From the NCBI GenBank assembly GCA_913020445.1, contig CAJWAR010000008.1:1-64000 (forward strand): DNA of 64,000 bases, read 5' to 3'. Under the pieces are notes generated by a model, which was not told where the DNA came from, searched no databases, and worked only from the letters and a program-made list of their open reading frames with translations. Shown here piece by piece: positions 50,991 through 60,647 of this stretch. Each line of letters begins with the position of its first letter. Position 1 is the first letter of the stretch. The stretch comes from an uncultured Rhodospirillaceae bacterium (GTDB lineage: Bacteria > Pseudomonadota > Alphaproteobacteria > Rhodospirillales > UBA2165). A program made the translations under genes and the position numbers.

Positions 50991-52034
50991 ATGAAACGTA
51001 TTTTAATGGCAGGTATTGCTGCGATTTTTGCCGTGAGCACTGCTCAGGCTCAAAGTGTAAAGTTAACCTTGGCGACGGCAACGGCAGGTGGTCCGGGCGA
51101 TATCTCGGCAAAAGCCTTGTCGGAAATAGCGGCCAAGAACAACATCGCGTCCATTCAAGTACAAACGGGACAGGTTTTAACCAAAACCATCCAGCAGGTT
51201 GCGGAAGGTAAAACCGATATTTCAACGGCACCGTTCATTTTGAAGTTCTTGATGGCCAAGGGGTTGGGCCCCTATTCCGGCCTTGGCAAAGAAAAAGGTA
51301 AAAAGCTCGCAAACAATCTTCGCCTTCTGTATCCGTATCATTTGGGTGGATTTTATCTCACTGCATTCCAAACCACAGGCATCGACAGCTTTGCCAAACT
51401 TAAAGGGAAAACGGTTCATAATGGGCCGCCCCGTGGCGGCGCGCTCATCCTGGCTCGAAGCATCATCCAGCTTGCTGCCGGGTTGAAAGATGGCAAGGAT
51501 TATACGGGCAAGCAGGTTGCTTGGGGCCAGGCCAATTCAATTTTCCTGGATCGCTCCGTTGACGCGGCTGTCCGTCCGGGCACCAATCCGGCTCCCCATA
51601 TGCCGATCCTCATGTCAGCCGGTAAAATCAATCTTATTTCCGTGCCAAAGGCAAAGTTTGAATCACCCGCCATGCAGAAAATGGTGAATGCACCTGGGCG
51701 TGTAGCGGTTGTTTTTCCGGTAAGTGGCTTAGCCCATTATGGCCCAAAGGTGCGGGTCATTTCCGATGATAATATGTTCCGCACAGTTGCTGATGCCGCC
51801 GGCGATATTGTTCATAAAAACATGGACAAAGGACTCGCCAAGAAACTGACAGCTGCCTTCCTCAAGAATCTTCCCAATCTTTATAAAAAGGCAGCTTTTG
51901 CGAAAGCACAGGCTTTTGGCTCCATTGACAACAAAAAGATGGGTATTTGCAAAGCAGGTATAAAGCTGCATCCGGGCGCTGTCGAAGCCTGGGAAGAAGC
52001 CGGTCACAAAGTTGCCGCCTGCATGAAACCATAA
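50991..52034 (+). CDS. TAXI-family TRAP transporter solute receptor, copy 3
   Basis: A 347-residue periplasmic binding protein with a signal peptide ending AQA-QSV. The TAXI landmarks GLGPYSGLGKEKGKKLA, HNGPPRGGALILAR and HPGAVEAWEEAGHK are present, and the C-terminal pair GIC and AAC is kept. In the middle it is closer to copy 1 (DRSVDAAVRPGTNPA in both). It is the copy next to the permease gene but is still separated from it by its own terminator. Confidence 0.92.
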   Translation: MKRILMAGIAAIFAVSTAQAQSVKLTLATATAGGPGDISAKALSEIAAKNNIASIQVQTGQVLTKTIQQVAEGKTDISTAPFILKFLMAKGLGPYSGLGKEKGKKLANNLRLLYPYHLGGFYLTAFQTTGIDSFAKLKGKTVHNGPPRGGALILARSIIQLAAGLKDGKDYTGKQVAWGQANSIFLDRSVDAAVRPGTNPAPHMPILMSAGKINLISVPKAKFESPAMQKMVNAPGRVAVVFPVSGLAHYGPKVRVISDDNMFRTVADAAGDIVHKNMDKGLAKKLTAAFLKNLPNLYKKAAFAKAQAFGSIDNKKMGICKAGIKLHPGAVEAWEEAGHKVAACMKP

Positions 52035-52067
52035 TCCCGCACCAACGGGTCTTGATGTATCTATCAG

Positions 52068-52098
52068 AAGAGCCGGAGTGGTGTGCTTCGGCTCTTTT
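52068..52098 (+). terminator. Terminator between TAXI copy 3 and the TRAP permease
   Basis: AAGAGCCGGAG (52068-52078) pairs with CTTCGGCTCTT (52086-52096) with one G-U, followed by a short T run. Only 21 bases separate it from the permease start, so permease expression probably relies on read-through, which would keep the binding proteins in excess. Confidence 0.8.
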
Positions 52099-52119
52099 GA
52101 CTAATAACCGGAATGAATA

Positions 52120-54486
52120 ATGCCTGATACGGTCATAAACGAAAAAGACGATTGGCAGCGGCGGCTGGCACTGGGCCTTGCTTTTTTACTTGTGCTCATG
52201 GGCATGGCCAATAATCTGCCGAATATTCCCGGCTTGCTGGAAGCCGTGCGCTCGATTCCCGGACTTGCAGAACTGCCACGTCTGAGTAAATATAATTCCG
52301 AATTCTTCTTCCCGCTCGCCTTTGCCTTTATGACGATTATTAGTCTCCTGACAGCTTCCTTTGCCCGGGATTGGAAAAGACAGGGGACGGGAAAATATGC
52401 TGCCGGAATCGCCCTCGATTTTCTAATGCTCAGCATCATTATTGGTGTTGCCATCGTTTACTTAATCGAAAATGAGCAAGTTTGCCTGATCGATACTCTC
52501 AATGGTGATCGAGCACGTTTTATGGCGGAAAATTTAGCCCGCGCAGCGGAATATGAGGCAATATTCGGCACCCCGCCTGATGAAGATTTTCCCGATTGTG
52601 TGAGCAATCTTGGCGCATGGATTTTGCCGTTTTTAGTTTTAACTATTGCTGTCTTTTTTATCTATATTATTAAGGTTTGGGGCTTCCCGATTGTCGCCGT
52701 GGCAATCGTCATCGCGCTTTATACTTTGATTTCATCCGCCGCCTGGTACTTTGATTGGACCGACAACAGGTATCTGACCACTTCAATCGGCACTGTCGTT
52801 GATGGAGTGCGAAGTTATTCCGCCGGTGTTGTGGGCGCGCGAAATTCGATAATTCTGGAATCAAACGGCATCCTTGGACAGTTTCTGAATATTACCGTTA
52901 ACGTTGTTTTCCCATATGTTGTCTTAGGCTCCTTATTCGGCGCCTCCGCTGGTGGCCGATCCCTCATTAAAATGGCAGTGGTCATCACGCGTAAATTGCG
53001 AGGTGGTCCCGCCCATGCTGCGATTGTCGGCTCGGCGACTTTTGGCACCATCTCGGGTGGTCCGGTCGTCAATGTGTTAGGTACCGGTACACTCACTATT
53101 CCAATGATGATGAAAACGGGCTTTAGGCCGACTTTTGCCGGTGGCGTCGAAGCCGCAGCGTCAAGTGGCGGACAGATTATGCCGCCGGTTATGGGTATTG
53201 CGGCCTTTGTTTTGGCGGCACTTTCAACGGTGCCCTATTCAGAAGTTATCGTTGCCGCTTTTATCCCTGCACTTGCCTATTTCTTTAGCTTATTTTTGAT
53301 GGTGGTTTTTGAATCGCGCCGGATGAAAATCGAGGCCGTCCGTGAGCTATCTGAAGACCAAAAGCTCACCCGCGAAGATAAAAAGAACTTGCTGATGATC
53401 GCCGGACCAATCCTGATTATCTTGGTCTTATTACTCAGCACCAAGGACAATGTTGGCACCGGTTTTTCGGCTTTTCTTTTTGGCTATGACCAAGCTTCAG
53501 GCGACCCATTACCGTGGCTGCTGCAAGTCTATCAAAACGCGGCGGGTGATCCGGACTCGGCTGGTTTTTGGGCGGTCTTCGTTCTGGTTATACTGCTGTT
53601 CCTTGATCCCGAAATTCGTCAGCGGCCACGAAAAGTTATTTCTGCGCTTGCGGATGCAGGAATCATCATCGGCGAGCTGTTCTTGCTGTTGGTCGCGGTA
53701 TCGATCATCGATATCTGTATAAATTTCACTAATTTTACCGGCATTCTAACGATTGATGTATTGAACTGGCTCAAATCTGTTTCGACGTTCTCATTCTTCG
53801 GTAATGAATTTACCATCGGCGGGGCGCTCTATCTGATGCTGGCCCTCGTGGTGACAATGTTCGCCACTATCCTGCTGGGTATGGGCATGCCAACTTTGCC
53901 AGCCTATGTGAACGTCATTCTTATTATCGGGCCTTTGTTGGCCGCCCTGGGAACGTCATTCTTCACCGCCCATATGTTTGTATTCTATTTTGCTGTCGCT
54001 TCGGCCATTACCCCGCCGGTGGCAATCGCCGCTTTTGCGGCGTCAACCATATCCAAGGCGGAACCACTGGCAACCGGTTTTGCTGCTGTTAGAGCCGGTA
54101 TCGTGATGTTCACCATTCCGTTCGTCTTTGCTTTTTATCCCGAGATTTTGTTGATCGAGCAGGCCCAGATTATGCAGTCTCTAGAAGGTGGCGTTAGTGC
54201 TAAAAAGGAATATTTACCGGGTTACGACGGCACCGTTCATATGGGTGCTTTGAGCTGGCTGCTGTTTAGAATGGCAGTCGTCCTTTATCTGGTCGCCAGT
54301 GCGCTCAGCCGGCAGGATAAATATGGACTTTCAATGATCGACATCGCGTTGCGTTTTATATTAGGCTTGTTGATATTATTGAAAATGCCCTTCATCGCCA
54401 ATTCAGCACTGGTAGTCGCGGCACTTTATCTTGCTTTCCACCACTTTGGCGGCGGCAAATTGCTGGCGCGAAAGCAAGCGCCCTAG
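52120..54486 (+). CDS. TRAP transporter fused permease (TAXI type)
   Basis: A 788-residue inner-membrane protein combining the small four-helix (DctQ-like) and large (DctM-like) subunits, the normal form in TAXI-TRAP systems. About the first 215 residues hold the small-subunit helices. The large part has GSATFGTISGGPVVNVLGTGTL-like signatures around residues 305-325, ASSGGQIMPPVMG and LGMGMPTLPAYVN. It works as a Na+- or H+-coupled secondary importer fed by the three upstream TAXI proteins. It ends 6 bases from the convergent GS-like gene. Confidence 0.94.
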   Translation: MPDTVINEKDDWQRRLALGLAFLLVLMGMANNLPNIPGLLEAVRSIPGLAELPRLSKYNSEFFFPLAFAFMTIISLLTASFARDWKRQGTGKYAAGIALDFLMLSIIIGVAIVYLIENEQVCLIDTLNGDRARFMAENLARAAEYEAIFGTPPDEDFPDCVSNLGAWILPFLVLTIAVFFIYIIKVWGFPIVAVAIVIALYTLISSAAWYFDWTDNRYLTTSIGTVVDGVRSYSAGVVGARNSIILESNGILGQFLNITVNVVFPYVVLGSLFGASAGGRSLIKMAVVITRKLRGGPAHAAIVGSATFGTISGGPVVNVLGTGTLTIPMMMKTGFRPTFAGGVEAAASSGGQIMPPVMGIAAFVLAALSTVPYSEVIVAAFIPALAYFFSLFLMVVFESRRMKIEAVRELSEDQKLTREDKKNLLMIAGPILIILVLLLSTKDNVGTGFSAFLFGYDQASGDPLPWLLQVYQNAAGDPDSAGFWAVFVLVILLFLDPEIRQRPRKVISALADAGIIIGELFLLLVAVSIIDICINFTNFTGILTIDVLNWLKSVSTFSFFGNEFTIGGALYLMLALVVTMFATILLGMGMPTLPAYVNVILIIGPLLAALGTSFFTAHMFVFYFAVASAITPPVAIAAFAASTISKAEPLATGFAAVRAGIVMFTIPFVFAFYPEILLIEQAQIMQSLEGGVSAKKEYLPGYDGTVHMGALSWLLFRMAVVLYLVASALSRQDKYGLSMIDIALRFILGLLILLKMPFIANSALVVAALYLAFHHFGGGKLLARKQAP

Positions 54487-54492
54487 GTCAAA

Positions 54493-55983
54493 TCAAAATA
54501 TCTCGAAATATTCTTTGTGTTCCCAATCGGTGACGGTTGAGAGGAAGCGGGTAATCTCGGCTTCCTTAATGTGTAGAATATAATCGATAAACTGATCACC
54601 TAATTTTTCGCGGAAATAAGTACCTTCCTTAAGCGCGAAGGCCGCATCCAGCAATGAGCGGGGCAGCGGTGTCGCCTCGGTGTCATAGGCTGCATCAACC
54701 GGGGTCGACGGCTCTAACTGATTATTGATACCATCAAGGCCGGAATAAATCTGTGAAGCGAGATAGAGATAAGGATTGGCTGCCGGTTCACCGACCCGGT
54801 TTTCAATCCGGGAGCCTGCATCACCGACGCCACCCACCACTCGCAGCATAGCGCCGCGATTATCCTTACCCCACAATGCGCGGTCCGGCGCCAGCGAATA
54901 AGGCTGGTAGCGTTTATAGCCGTTGATTGTCGGCGTCGAAAATAGTGCCGCCCCCCGCGCGTGTTTCAATAGCCCGGCAACAAAGTGGCGGCCAATGGCT
55001 GAAAGGGCATGCTCGTCGTCATCAGGTATAAACACATTCTCACCGGTTGATTTGTCGATAAGTGATTGATGGAGGTGCCAGCCGGAAGAAAACAAATTCG
55101 GCAGATTGGGGCGGCACATAAAAGTTGCAAGCAGTCCTTGCCGATGGGCAATCTGTTTCACCGCCGAGCGGAACAGCACCATCGCATCAGCGGTCGCCAG
55201 ACCAATGCTGGGGTTAAAGGTAATCTCAACCTGGCTCGGACCGAACTCAACTTCAAGGGTTCTGAGCGGCAGGTCGATATCCAGCAGATGCCGCCGCAGG
55301 GTTTCGAGATGCGGATCAAGCTCATCCATGCGTTGTTCGGTCAAATATTGGAAGCCGTGGGCGAGCAAACTGACATCCGGCGGTTCGGCTGGCTGGCCGG
55401 CCTGTTCCGGGCGTAAGTTTGGGTCTTCAAGCTTAAACAGATGAAACTCCACCTCAAGACCGCTCATGTAATCATAGCCGGCTTCATCCAGTTCACTTAA
55501 AGCATCGCGTAAAATCTGGCGCGTTGAGAACGGTACGGGCTTGCCGTTGGGAAAATAAATATCAGCAAGCAGCCAGCCGGTTTTATGCGCCCACGGCAGC
55601 ACTCTGAAAGTGGTTGGGTCCGGCACCATCAAGAAGTCACCGCCGCCGGTCATCTCCTCCATGCCGAAGCCACCACCTTCGGTGAACCACGGAAACACTG
55701 TCTTGTGAGAAGTATCCTTGGCCAGCAGGGTTGTTACCATACCGATGCCGTTGGTGAGCGCCGCAGAGATTTCATCGGCGACAATGGTCTTGCCCCTAAG
55801 AATGCCATGTTGATCCGGGAATGAAATACGCACGACTTCCAAATCAAGATCTTTGACTTGTTTCTCAACTTCTTTGGCGGCGGCTTTTTGCTCGGCACTC
55901 CAAACTTCAAAACGTTCGGTAAAATTGTCGCGGCCCATACTATTACGTTGGCCGCTATTACGTCCGCCTTCTGGATTATTCAT
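54493..55983 (-). CDS. Glutamine synthetase-like gamma-glutamyl ligase
   Basis: A 496-residue GlnA-fold enzyme. The beta-grasp region (VRISFPDQHGILRGKTI), the metal glutamate in SGLEVEFHLF, VEFGPSQVEITFNPS, SGWHLHQSL (catalytic His region), NGYKRYQPYSLAPDRA and ENRVGEPAANPYLYLA (catalytic Arg region) are kept, so it should be active. It differs from housekeeping GlnA, lacking the adenylylation loop, and belongs with the gamma-glutamyl-amide synthetases (gamma-glutamylpolyamine/anilide types). The acceptor amine is unknown. It lies downstream of Rieske oxygenase and RidA genes on the same strand and faces the TRAP permease. Confidence 0.87.
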   Translation of the reverse strand: MNNPEGGRNSGQRNSMGRDNFTERFEVWSAEQKAAAKEVEKQVKDLDLEVVRISFPDQHGILRGKTIVADEISAALTNGIGMVTTLLAKDTSHKTVFPWFTEGGGFGMEEMTGGGDFLMVPDPTTFRVLPWAHKTGWLLADIYFPNGKPVPFSTRQILRDALSELDEAGYDYMSGLEVEFHLFKLEDPNLRPEQAGQPAEPPDVSLLAHGFQYLTEQRMDELDPHLETLRRHLLDIDLPLRTLEVEFGPSQVEITFNPSIGLATADAMVLFRSAVKQIAHRQGLLATFMCRPNLPNLFSSGWHLHQSLIDKSTGENVFIPDDDEHALSAIGRHFVAGLLKHARGAALFSTPTINGYKRYQPYSLAPDRALWGKDNRGAMLRVVGGVGDAGSRIENRVGEPAANPYLYLASQIYSGLDGINNQLEPSTPVDAAYDTEATPLPRSLLDAAFALKEGTYFREKLGDQFIDYILHIKEAEITRFLSTVTDWEHKEYFEIF

Positions 55984-56022
55984 GGTGAACCTCTTTATTC
56001 CCTGGTTAATGAGGTTAGTTTT

Positions 56023-57336
56023 TTATAGTGCTGCATCCCACGGACAGTTTGTCCGGCGGTCAGCGTCGCCTTTAAGCCAAATTTTATCCCATTCTTCCCT
56101 ATCGCCAACTGCGTCAAGGGCGATCGGCCCTTTGATTGTTTTGGCAGTAGCCGCTGAGACGACGCCGATTAAATCCGTTTCACCACTCTCGATCTGGCTA
56201 ATGGTTTGAAGCAGTAGCCGCCGATAGGCAGAGATGACTTTATCTGTTGTCCCGAGGTGTTCTTTGGTGCGGTCCTGGATCACCCCCATGGATTCGCAGG
56301 CCCATTGGTCATGGACGTTAATGTCCATACCCATGCCGGTATAGGTGAGCGAATTTTGCTCCTCTGGGTCATAGCCATATTGATTGCTTTTGTTCCGTAT
56401 CGGCGCATAACCGGGGAGGGTGTGCTCGGCTAATCGCTGTGCGCGCATTTTTTCTTTGTCGACCGGTTCGGTAAAGCTCGTGAACATGGCATACCAATAA
56501 CAATTTTCATCATCGATCGGCACATGCCATTGAGTGATGTTCATACTGCTCGACATCGGGATGGTGACGGCGCAGGGAAAAATTTGATTGGTCACGCGGA
56601 CATGCGTTTTGCCGTTTTCCAAATGCCGCAAAGTTTTAATGCGGATACCGAAATCAGTCGCTTCCGCTATTATTTCCGGACGGTGATAGTCGCGCAGCAC
56701 CTGGGTGATGGGGATATCGGTGTTAGCGGCAGTATCCCGAAACTGCTTGCCGTATTGATCATCCGGATTTTCATCTTCGAAAAAGCGATGCAGAAAGGAA
56801 GCATGCACCGGGTCAATGCCGACTTCGAGCGCTTGCAGCCAATTACACTGCCACAGCCCTTTAAAGGCAAAAACATGGCTATCAGGTGCGCGGAAGCAAT
56901 CTAGTTCCGGCAGCGCCGGAGCTTCACCGTCGCCCATATAAGCGAAGATGATGCCGTTTTTTTCGATAACCGGATAAGCGGTGGTTTGAATTTGCTCATG
57001 GAGGTTAGAGCCTTCCGGTTCGCCCGGTTGCTCAAGACACTGGCCATCGGTGGCGAAATGCCAGCCGTGAAACGGGCAGCGCAGACCGCCATCTTCAAGC
57101 CGTCCGTAGCATAGATCAATACCCCGGTGCGGGCATTGCCGGTCAATCAGGCCCAATTCTCCCTTATCAGTTCTAAAAAGCACAAGGTCTTCACCCATCA
57201 GCCGGACCGGAACGATTGCACGGTTACCGGCCAATTCATCACTAAGGGCGGCTGGCATCCAATATTCGCGCAACACCTTGCCGGCCGGCTGGCCTGGGCC
57301 GGTTGCGGTCAATAATTCATTTCGATCCTGTTTCAT
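56023..57336 (-). CDS. Rieske non-heme iron oxygenase, alpha subunit type
   Basis: About 437 residues from the ATG of MKQDRNELL, chosen over a start 12 codons earlier because GGAGAC lies upstream. The Rieske cluster ligands are CPHRG and CPFHGWHF (within about residues 70-95). The catalytic domain begins with ALEVGIDPVHASFLHRFF, carrying the two His ligands of the mononuclear iron. The single-subunit layout resembles phthalate/vanillate-type oxygenases, which need a separate reductase not seen here. Substrate unknown; the neighbours suggest an amine or amide. Confidence 0.9.
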   Translation of the reverse strand: MKQDRNELLTATGPGQPAGKVLREYWMPAALSDELAGNRAIVPVRLMGEDLVLFRTDKGELGLIDRQCPHRGIDLCYGRLEDGGLRCPFHGWHFATDGQCLEQPGEPEGSNLHEQIQTTAYPVIEKNGIIFAYMGDGEAPALPELDCFRAPDSHVFAFKGLWQCNWLQALEVGIDPVHASFLHRFFEDENPDDQYGKQFRDTAANTDIPITQVLRDYHRPEIIAEATDFGIRIKTLRHLENGKTHVRVTNQIFPCAVTIPMSSSMNITQWHVPIDDENCYWYAMFTSFTEPVDKEKMRAQRLAEHTLPGYAPIRNKSNQYGYDPEEQNSLTYTGMGMDINVHDQWACESMGVIQDRTKEHLGTTDKVISAYRRLLLQTISQIESGETDLIGVVSAATAKTIKGPIALDAVGDREEWDKIWLKGDADRRTNCPWDAAL

Positions 57337-57604
57337 TTTGTGGCTGTCTCCGCGGCATGTTCCCTTTGCCATTAAGTCTTATTATTAATTTAATTACAGC
57401 AACCATACAAAAAATGGTTTGATATTCCAACTATTATTTTACATTGTCTGTTATTGGATTGATTTTGTTGAGTTTATTGGAATGTTTTCGTACCAATTTA
57501 CGCGTTGATTTATAGATCTAAACAGGTTCGAAGTGCCAAAATACAAAATGGCCGCTGAAACCATCGTCAACGACCACTTTTAAAGGTATTTCTGTTAGGG
57601 AGAT

Positions 57605-58030
57605 TTAATCGATAACTGCGATCGCATTAACTTCCAGCAGACAGCGGGGATCAGTGGCAAGACGCACAATCTGTACCGTCGTCGAAGCCGGGCTGTGATC
57701 GGTGAAATACTCGTTCCAGACTTTATTTAATTCGTCTTGTTGTTCCATATCGGTTAGAAAACGGTCACATACAATGACGTCCGCGAAAGTAGCACCTGCT
57801 GCCTCCAAGCCTCTTTTAAGGTTTTCCATAACAGCGCGAGCTTGTCCCTCCATGTCATCGGGCATGGCATCAAATTCTTCCGGACGGTGGGGGTGATGGT
57901 GATAGACCGGCGCCGCGGTCACGCCGGCACAATAGATGGTCGAGCCGCCGGTGACTTTAATCGCCGGTGCATACGGCATCCACATATCCGGTGCATCCGG
58001 CCATTGCAGGTGTTCGATTTTCTTAGCCAT
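57605..58030 (-). CDS. RidA/YjgF-family protein
   Basis: A 141-residue trimeric Rid-family protein. The active-site arginine R129 and glutamate E133 in DPRCLLEVNAIAVI fit enamine/imine deaminase members. An unusual His-rich stretch, YHHHPHRPEEF (residues 43-53), replaces the usual loop, so it may belong to a pathway-specific Rid subgroup rather than RidA itself. It is separated from the Rieske gene by a 268-base gap in which I see no gene or hairpin. It lies 22 bases downstream of glnS. Confidence 0.87.
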   Translation of the reverse strand: MAKKIEHLQWPDAPDMWMPYAPAIKVTGGSTIYCAGVTAAPVYHHHPHRPEEFDAMPDDMEGQARAVMENLKRGLEAAGATFADVIVCDRFLTDMEQQDELNKVWNEYFTDHSPASTTVQIVRLATDPRCLLEVNAIAVID

Positions 58031-58052
58031 TTCTAATTCTCCCCTTAATTAA

Positions 58053-59786
58053 CTATTTGTTTTGTTGGCCCTTGGCCTGGGTTTTTGCTTGAGTTTTTGC
58101 CCACGTATCTCTGAGGCCGATGGTTTTATTAAAGATCATTTTCTCAGCTGTGGCGTCTTTGTCCAGGCAGAAATAACCGAGGCGCTCGAACTGCACAGTT
58201 TCACTCTCGCTGGCGTCCTGCAAAGCGGGTTCGAGTTTGCAATTCGCCAATACTGTTAAAGAGTCTGAATTAATATCATCCAGGAACTCTCCTTCCGCAC
58301 CAGGAATCTCGGTCGTAAATAAATGCTCATATTCGCGGATTTGGGCATCGATGGCGTGGTTGGCTGAGACCCAGTGAAGGGTTGCTTTGACCTTGCGACC
58401 ATCCGGTGCGTTGCCGCCTTTGGTTGCCGGATCATAAGTGCAGCGAAGCTCGATCACCTCACCATTGTCATCTTTGATAGCTTCGGTGCAGGTAATAAAA
58501 TAAGCATAGCGCAGACGCACCTCACGGCCGGGTGCCAGACGGAAAAACTTTTTCGGCGGGTCTTCCATAAAGTCATCCCGCTCAATGTAGAACTCTTTCG
58601 AGAATGGCACTTTGCGGGAGCCGGCACTTTCATCATTCGGATTATTGAATGCATCAAGCTCTTCAGTTTGATCCTCAGGGTAATTCTCAATCACCACTTT
58701 CAACGGATTAAGCACAGCCATCCGCCGCTCAGCGTTTTCGTTTAAGTTTTCACGCACACAGGCCTCAAGGGACTGAACCTCAACCGTCGCATTGGCCTTC
58801 GATACGCCGATCCGGCCGGCAAAGTCGCGGATGGCGGCAGCGGGATAGCCACGCCGGCGGTAGCCGCTGATGGTCGGCATACGCGGGTCATCCCAGCCCG
58901 CCACATGCCCTTCGCTTACGAGTTCCATAAGACGGCGCTTTGATAAAACCGTATAGGTTAAATTGAGCCGCGCAAATTCATACTGATGGGGCTCTGAGGG
59001 TACCGTCAGATGTTCGATCAACCAGTCATAAAGCGGGCGATGGTCTTCAAACTCCAAAGTGCAAATTGAATGAGTGATGTTTTCAATCGCGTCCGATTGA
59101 CCGTGCGCGAAATCGTAATTGGGATAGATGCACCACGCCGCACCAGTACGCGGGTGCTCGGCATGCATGATGCGATAAATTACCGGATCGCGCAAATTAA
59201 TATTGCCGGATGCCATATCGATTTTGGCCCGCAATACTTTGGCGCCGTTGTCGAATTTACCGGCTCGCATCTGACGGAATAAATCCAGATTTTCTTCAAT
59301 TGCGCGGTCGCGGTAAGGGCTGTTGGTGCCGGGCTCCGTTAAAGTGCCGCGGTGTTCACGAATTTCATCGGCGGTGAGATCATCTACATACGCCATGCCC
59401 TCATTGATCAAATGCTCGGCCCAGTCATAGAGTTGTTCGAAATAATCCGACGTATAATAAAGATGCTCGCCCCAATCGAAGCCGAGCCAGCGCACATCTT
59501 CCTGAATGGCGTCGATATATTCCTGCTCTTCTTTGGTTGGATTGGTGTCGTCAAAGCGTAGATGACACCGGCCGCCAAAGTCCTCGGCAATGCCGAAATT
59601 CAAGCAAATCGACTTGGCGTGACCGATATGAAGATAGCCGTTGGGCTCTGGTGGAAAGCGGGTAATAACCGATGGATAGCGTCCGGCGCTCATATCTTCA
59701 TGAACGATGTCGCGGATAAAATCGCGCGGTGTGCTGTCTTCTTCTGTCTTATCTTCACTGTCGACAGGTGTGTTTGATGGGCTCAT
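58053..59786 (-). CDS. glnS: Glutaminyl-tRNA synthetase
   Basis: Class I synthetase charging tRNA-Gln directly, about 577 residues. [17 protein letters not shown] holds the HIGH motif and [11 protein letters not shown] the KMSKS equivalent. The C-terminal beta-barrel domains are present. The start is placed at MSPSNTP; a TTG seven codons earlier is the alternative, and neither has a good ribosome site. Its presence means this organism does not rely only on GatCAB for Gln-tRNA-Gln. Confidence 0.95.
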   Translation of the reverse strand: MSPSNTPVDSEDKTEEDSTPRDFIRDIVHEDMSAGRYPSVITRFPPEPNGYLHIGHAKSICLNFGIAEDFGGRCHLRFDDTNPTKEEQEYIDAIQEDVRWLGFDWGEHLYYTSDYFEQLYDWAEHLINEGMAYVDDLTADEIREHRGTLTEPGTNSPYRDRAIEENLDLFRQMRAGKFDNGAKVLRAKIDMASGNINLRDPVIYRIMHAEHPRTGAAWCIYPNYDFAHGQSDAIENITHSICTLEFEDHRPLYDWLIEHLTVPSEPHQYEFARLNLTYTVLSKRRLMELVSEGHVAGWDDPRMPTISGYRRRGYPAAAIRDFAGRIGVSKANATVEVQSLEACVRENLNENAERRMAVLNPLKVVIENYPEDQTEELDAFNNPNDESAGSRKVPFSKEFYIERDDFMEDPPKKFFRLAPGREVRLRYAYFITCTEAIKDDNGEVIELRCTYDPATKGGNAPDGRKVKATLHWVSANHAIDAQIREYEHLFTTEIPGAEGEFLDDINSDSLTVLANCKLEPALQDASESETVQFERLGYFCLDKDATAEKMIFNKTIGLRDTWAKTQAKTQAKGQQNK

Positions 59787-59910
59787 TTCGACGCTGACCA
59801 ATCTCAAAATTAAGTTAGGAATTATTGTGGCGGAATTTATCCCTTATGTGCCAAAAAAAAGCTCATAGGCCAAGCATTCGATGATCAATCGAGGAGAATC
59901 TAGTGGCTTA

Positions 59911-60603
59911 TTATTGCACCACTAGACTGCGTCGGAGCGCATCGGCTTGGGCGTTCTGGTGGGCAAGATCAATGAGGATGGCGCGGGGTTCAACTTTACC
60001 GCCGTAATATTCCGAATTCAGGTCGTTGCGCCGCACCATCGCTGAGCCTTCAAGCGATGCGCCGGCAAACAGACCCTTTGAATCGCTATAGGCGATAATA
60101 TCCGGTCCGAAATTAGTCGTGACAGAAGCTTCGAGTCCGGTGCCAATTTTTCCCGCCGCAACGTTTGCATCAGCTGATACTTTACCTTGATGCTTCATCA
60201 ACGCTTCAACCGCGCCCGGTCTTCGGATGATGAAAACGACACCTGATTTTTGACCACCGAATTGGAGGCCCCAACTGGCCGAAGCCAAAGTGTAAAATGC
60301 CGGATAGCCCCAATTGCCTTTTTCATCCCGGCCAATCATAAGCCCATTGCCACCCTCGGCGCCGACAAAAAACCCAGCCTTATAGACGGATGGGAAAATT
60401 GCCACACCAGCAGCTCTTTTTAGCTGCGCGTTAAAGCTCTCTAGATCGGCGCGATTTTTAAGAATGTTCAATGTCTCAACCGCCTCCGTCACCAGGGCTT
60501 CAGACGTCGGAACCTTTGGCCCGCTGGCGCAGGCAGCCAGGCCCAAACTTAATGCGGTGAGCAGCGTAACGAGTTTTATTCGATGGTTGAAAAATCCCAA
60601 CAT
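59911..60603 (-). CDS. YSC84/SYLF-domain lipoprotein
   Basis: A 230-residue exported protein with signal peptide and lipobox LGLAAC (Cys near residue 25). The SYLF (YSC84) lipid-binding domain follows: RAAGVAIFPSVYKAGFFVGAEGG and WGLQFGGQKSGVVFII. Probably an outer-membrane or periplasmic lipid-binding lipoprotein of unknown role. It lies 44 bases downstream of the EAL-like pair and could share the transcript. Confidence 0.9.
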   Translation of the reverse strand: MLGFFNHRIKLVTLLTALSLGLAACASGPKVPTSEALVTEAVETLNILKNRADLESFNAQLKRAAGVAIFPSVYKAGFFVGAEGGNGLMIGRDEKGNWGYPAFYTLASASWGLQFGGQKSGVVFIIRRPGAVEALMKHQGKVSADANVAAGKIGTGLEASVTTNFGPDIIAYSDSKGLFAGASLEGSAMVRRNDLNSEYYGGKVEPRAILIDLAHQNAQADALRRSLVVQ

Positions 60604-60647
60604 TGGTTAATTTCCCCTAAAAATTACCAGCTGCGCACGATCCCAGC

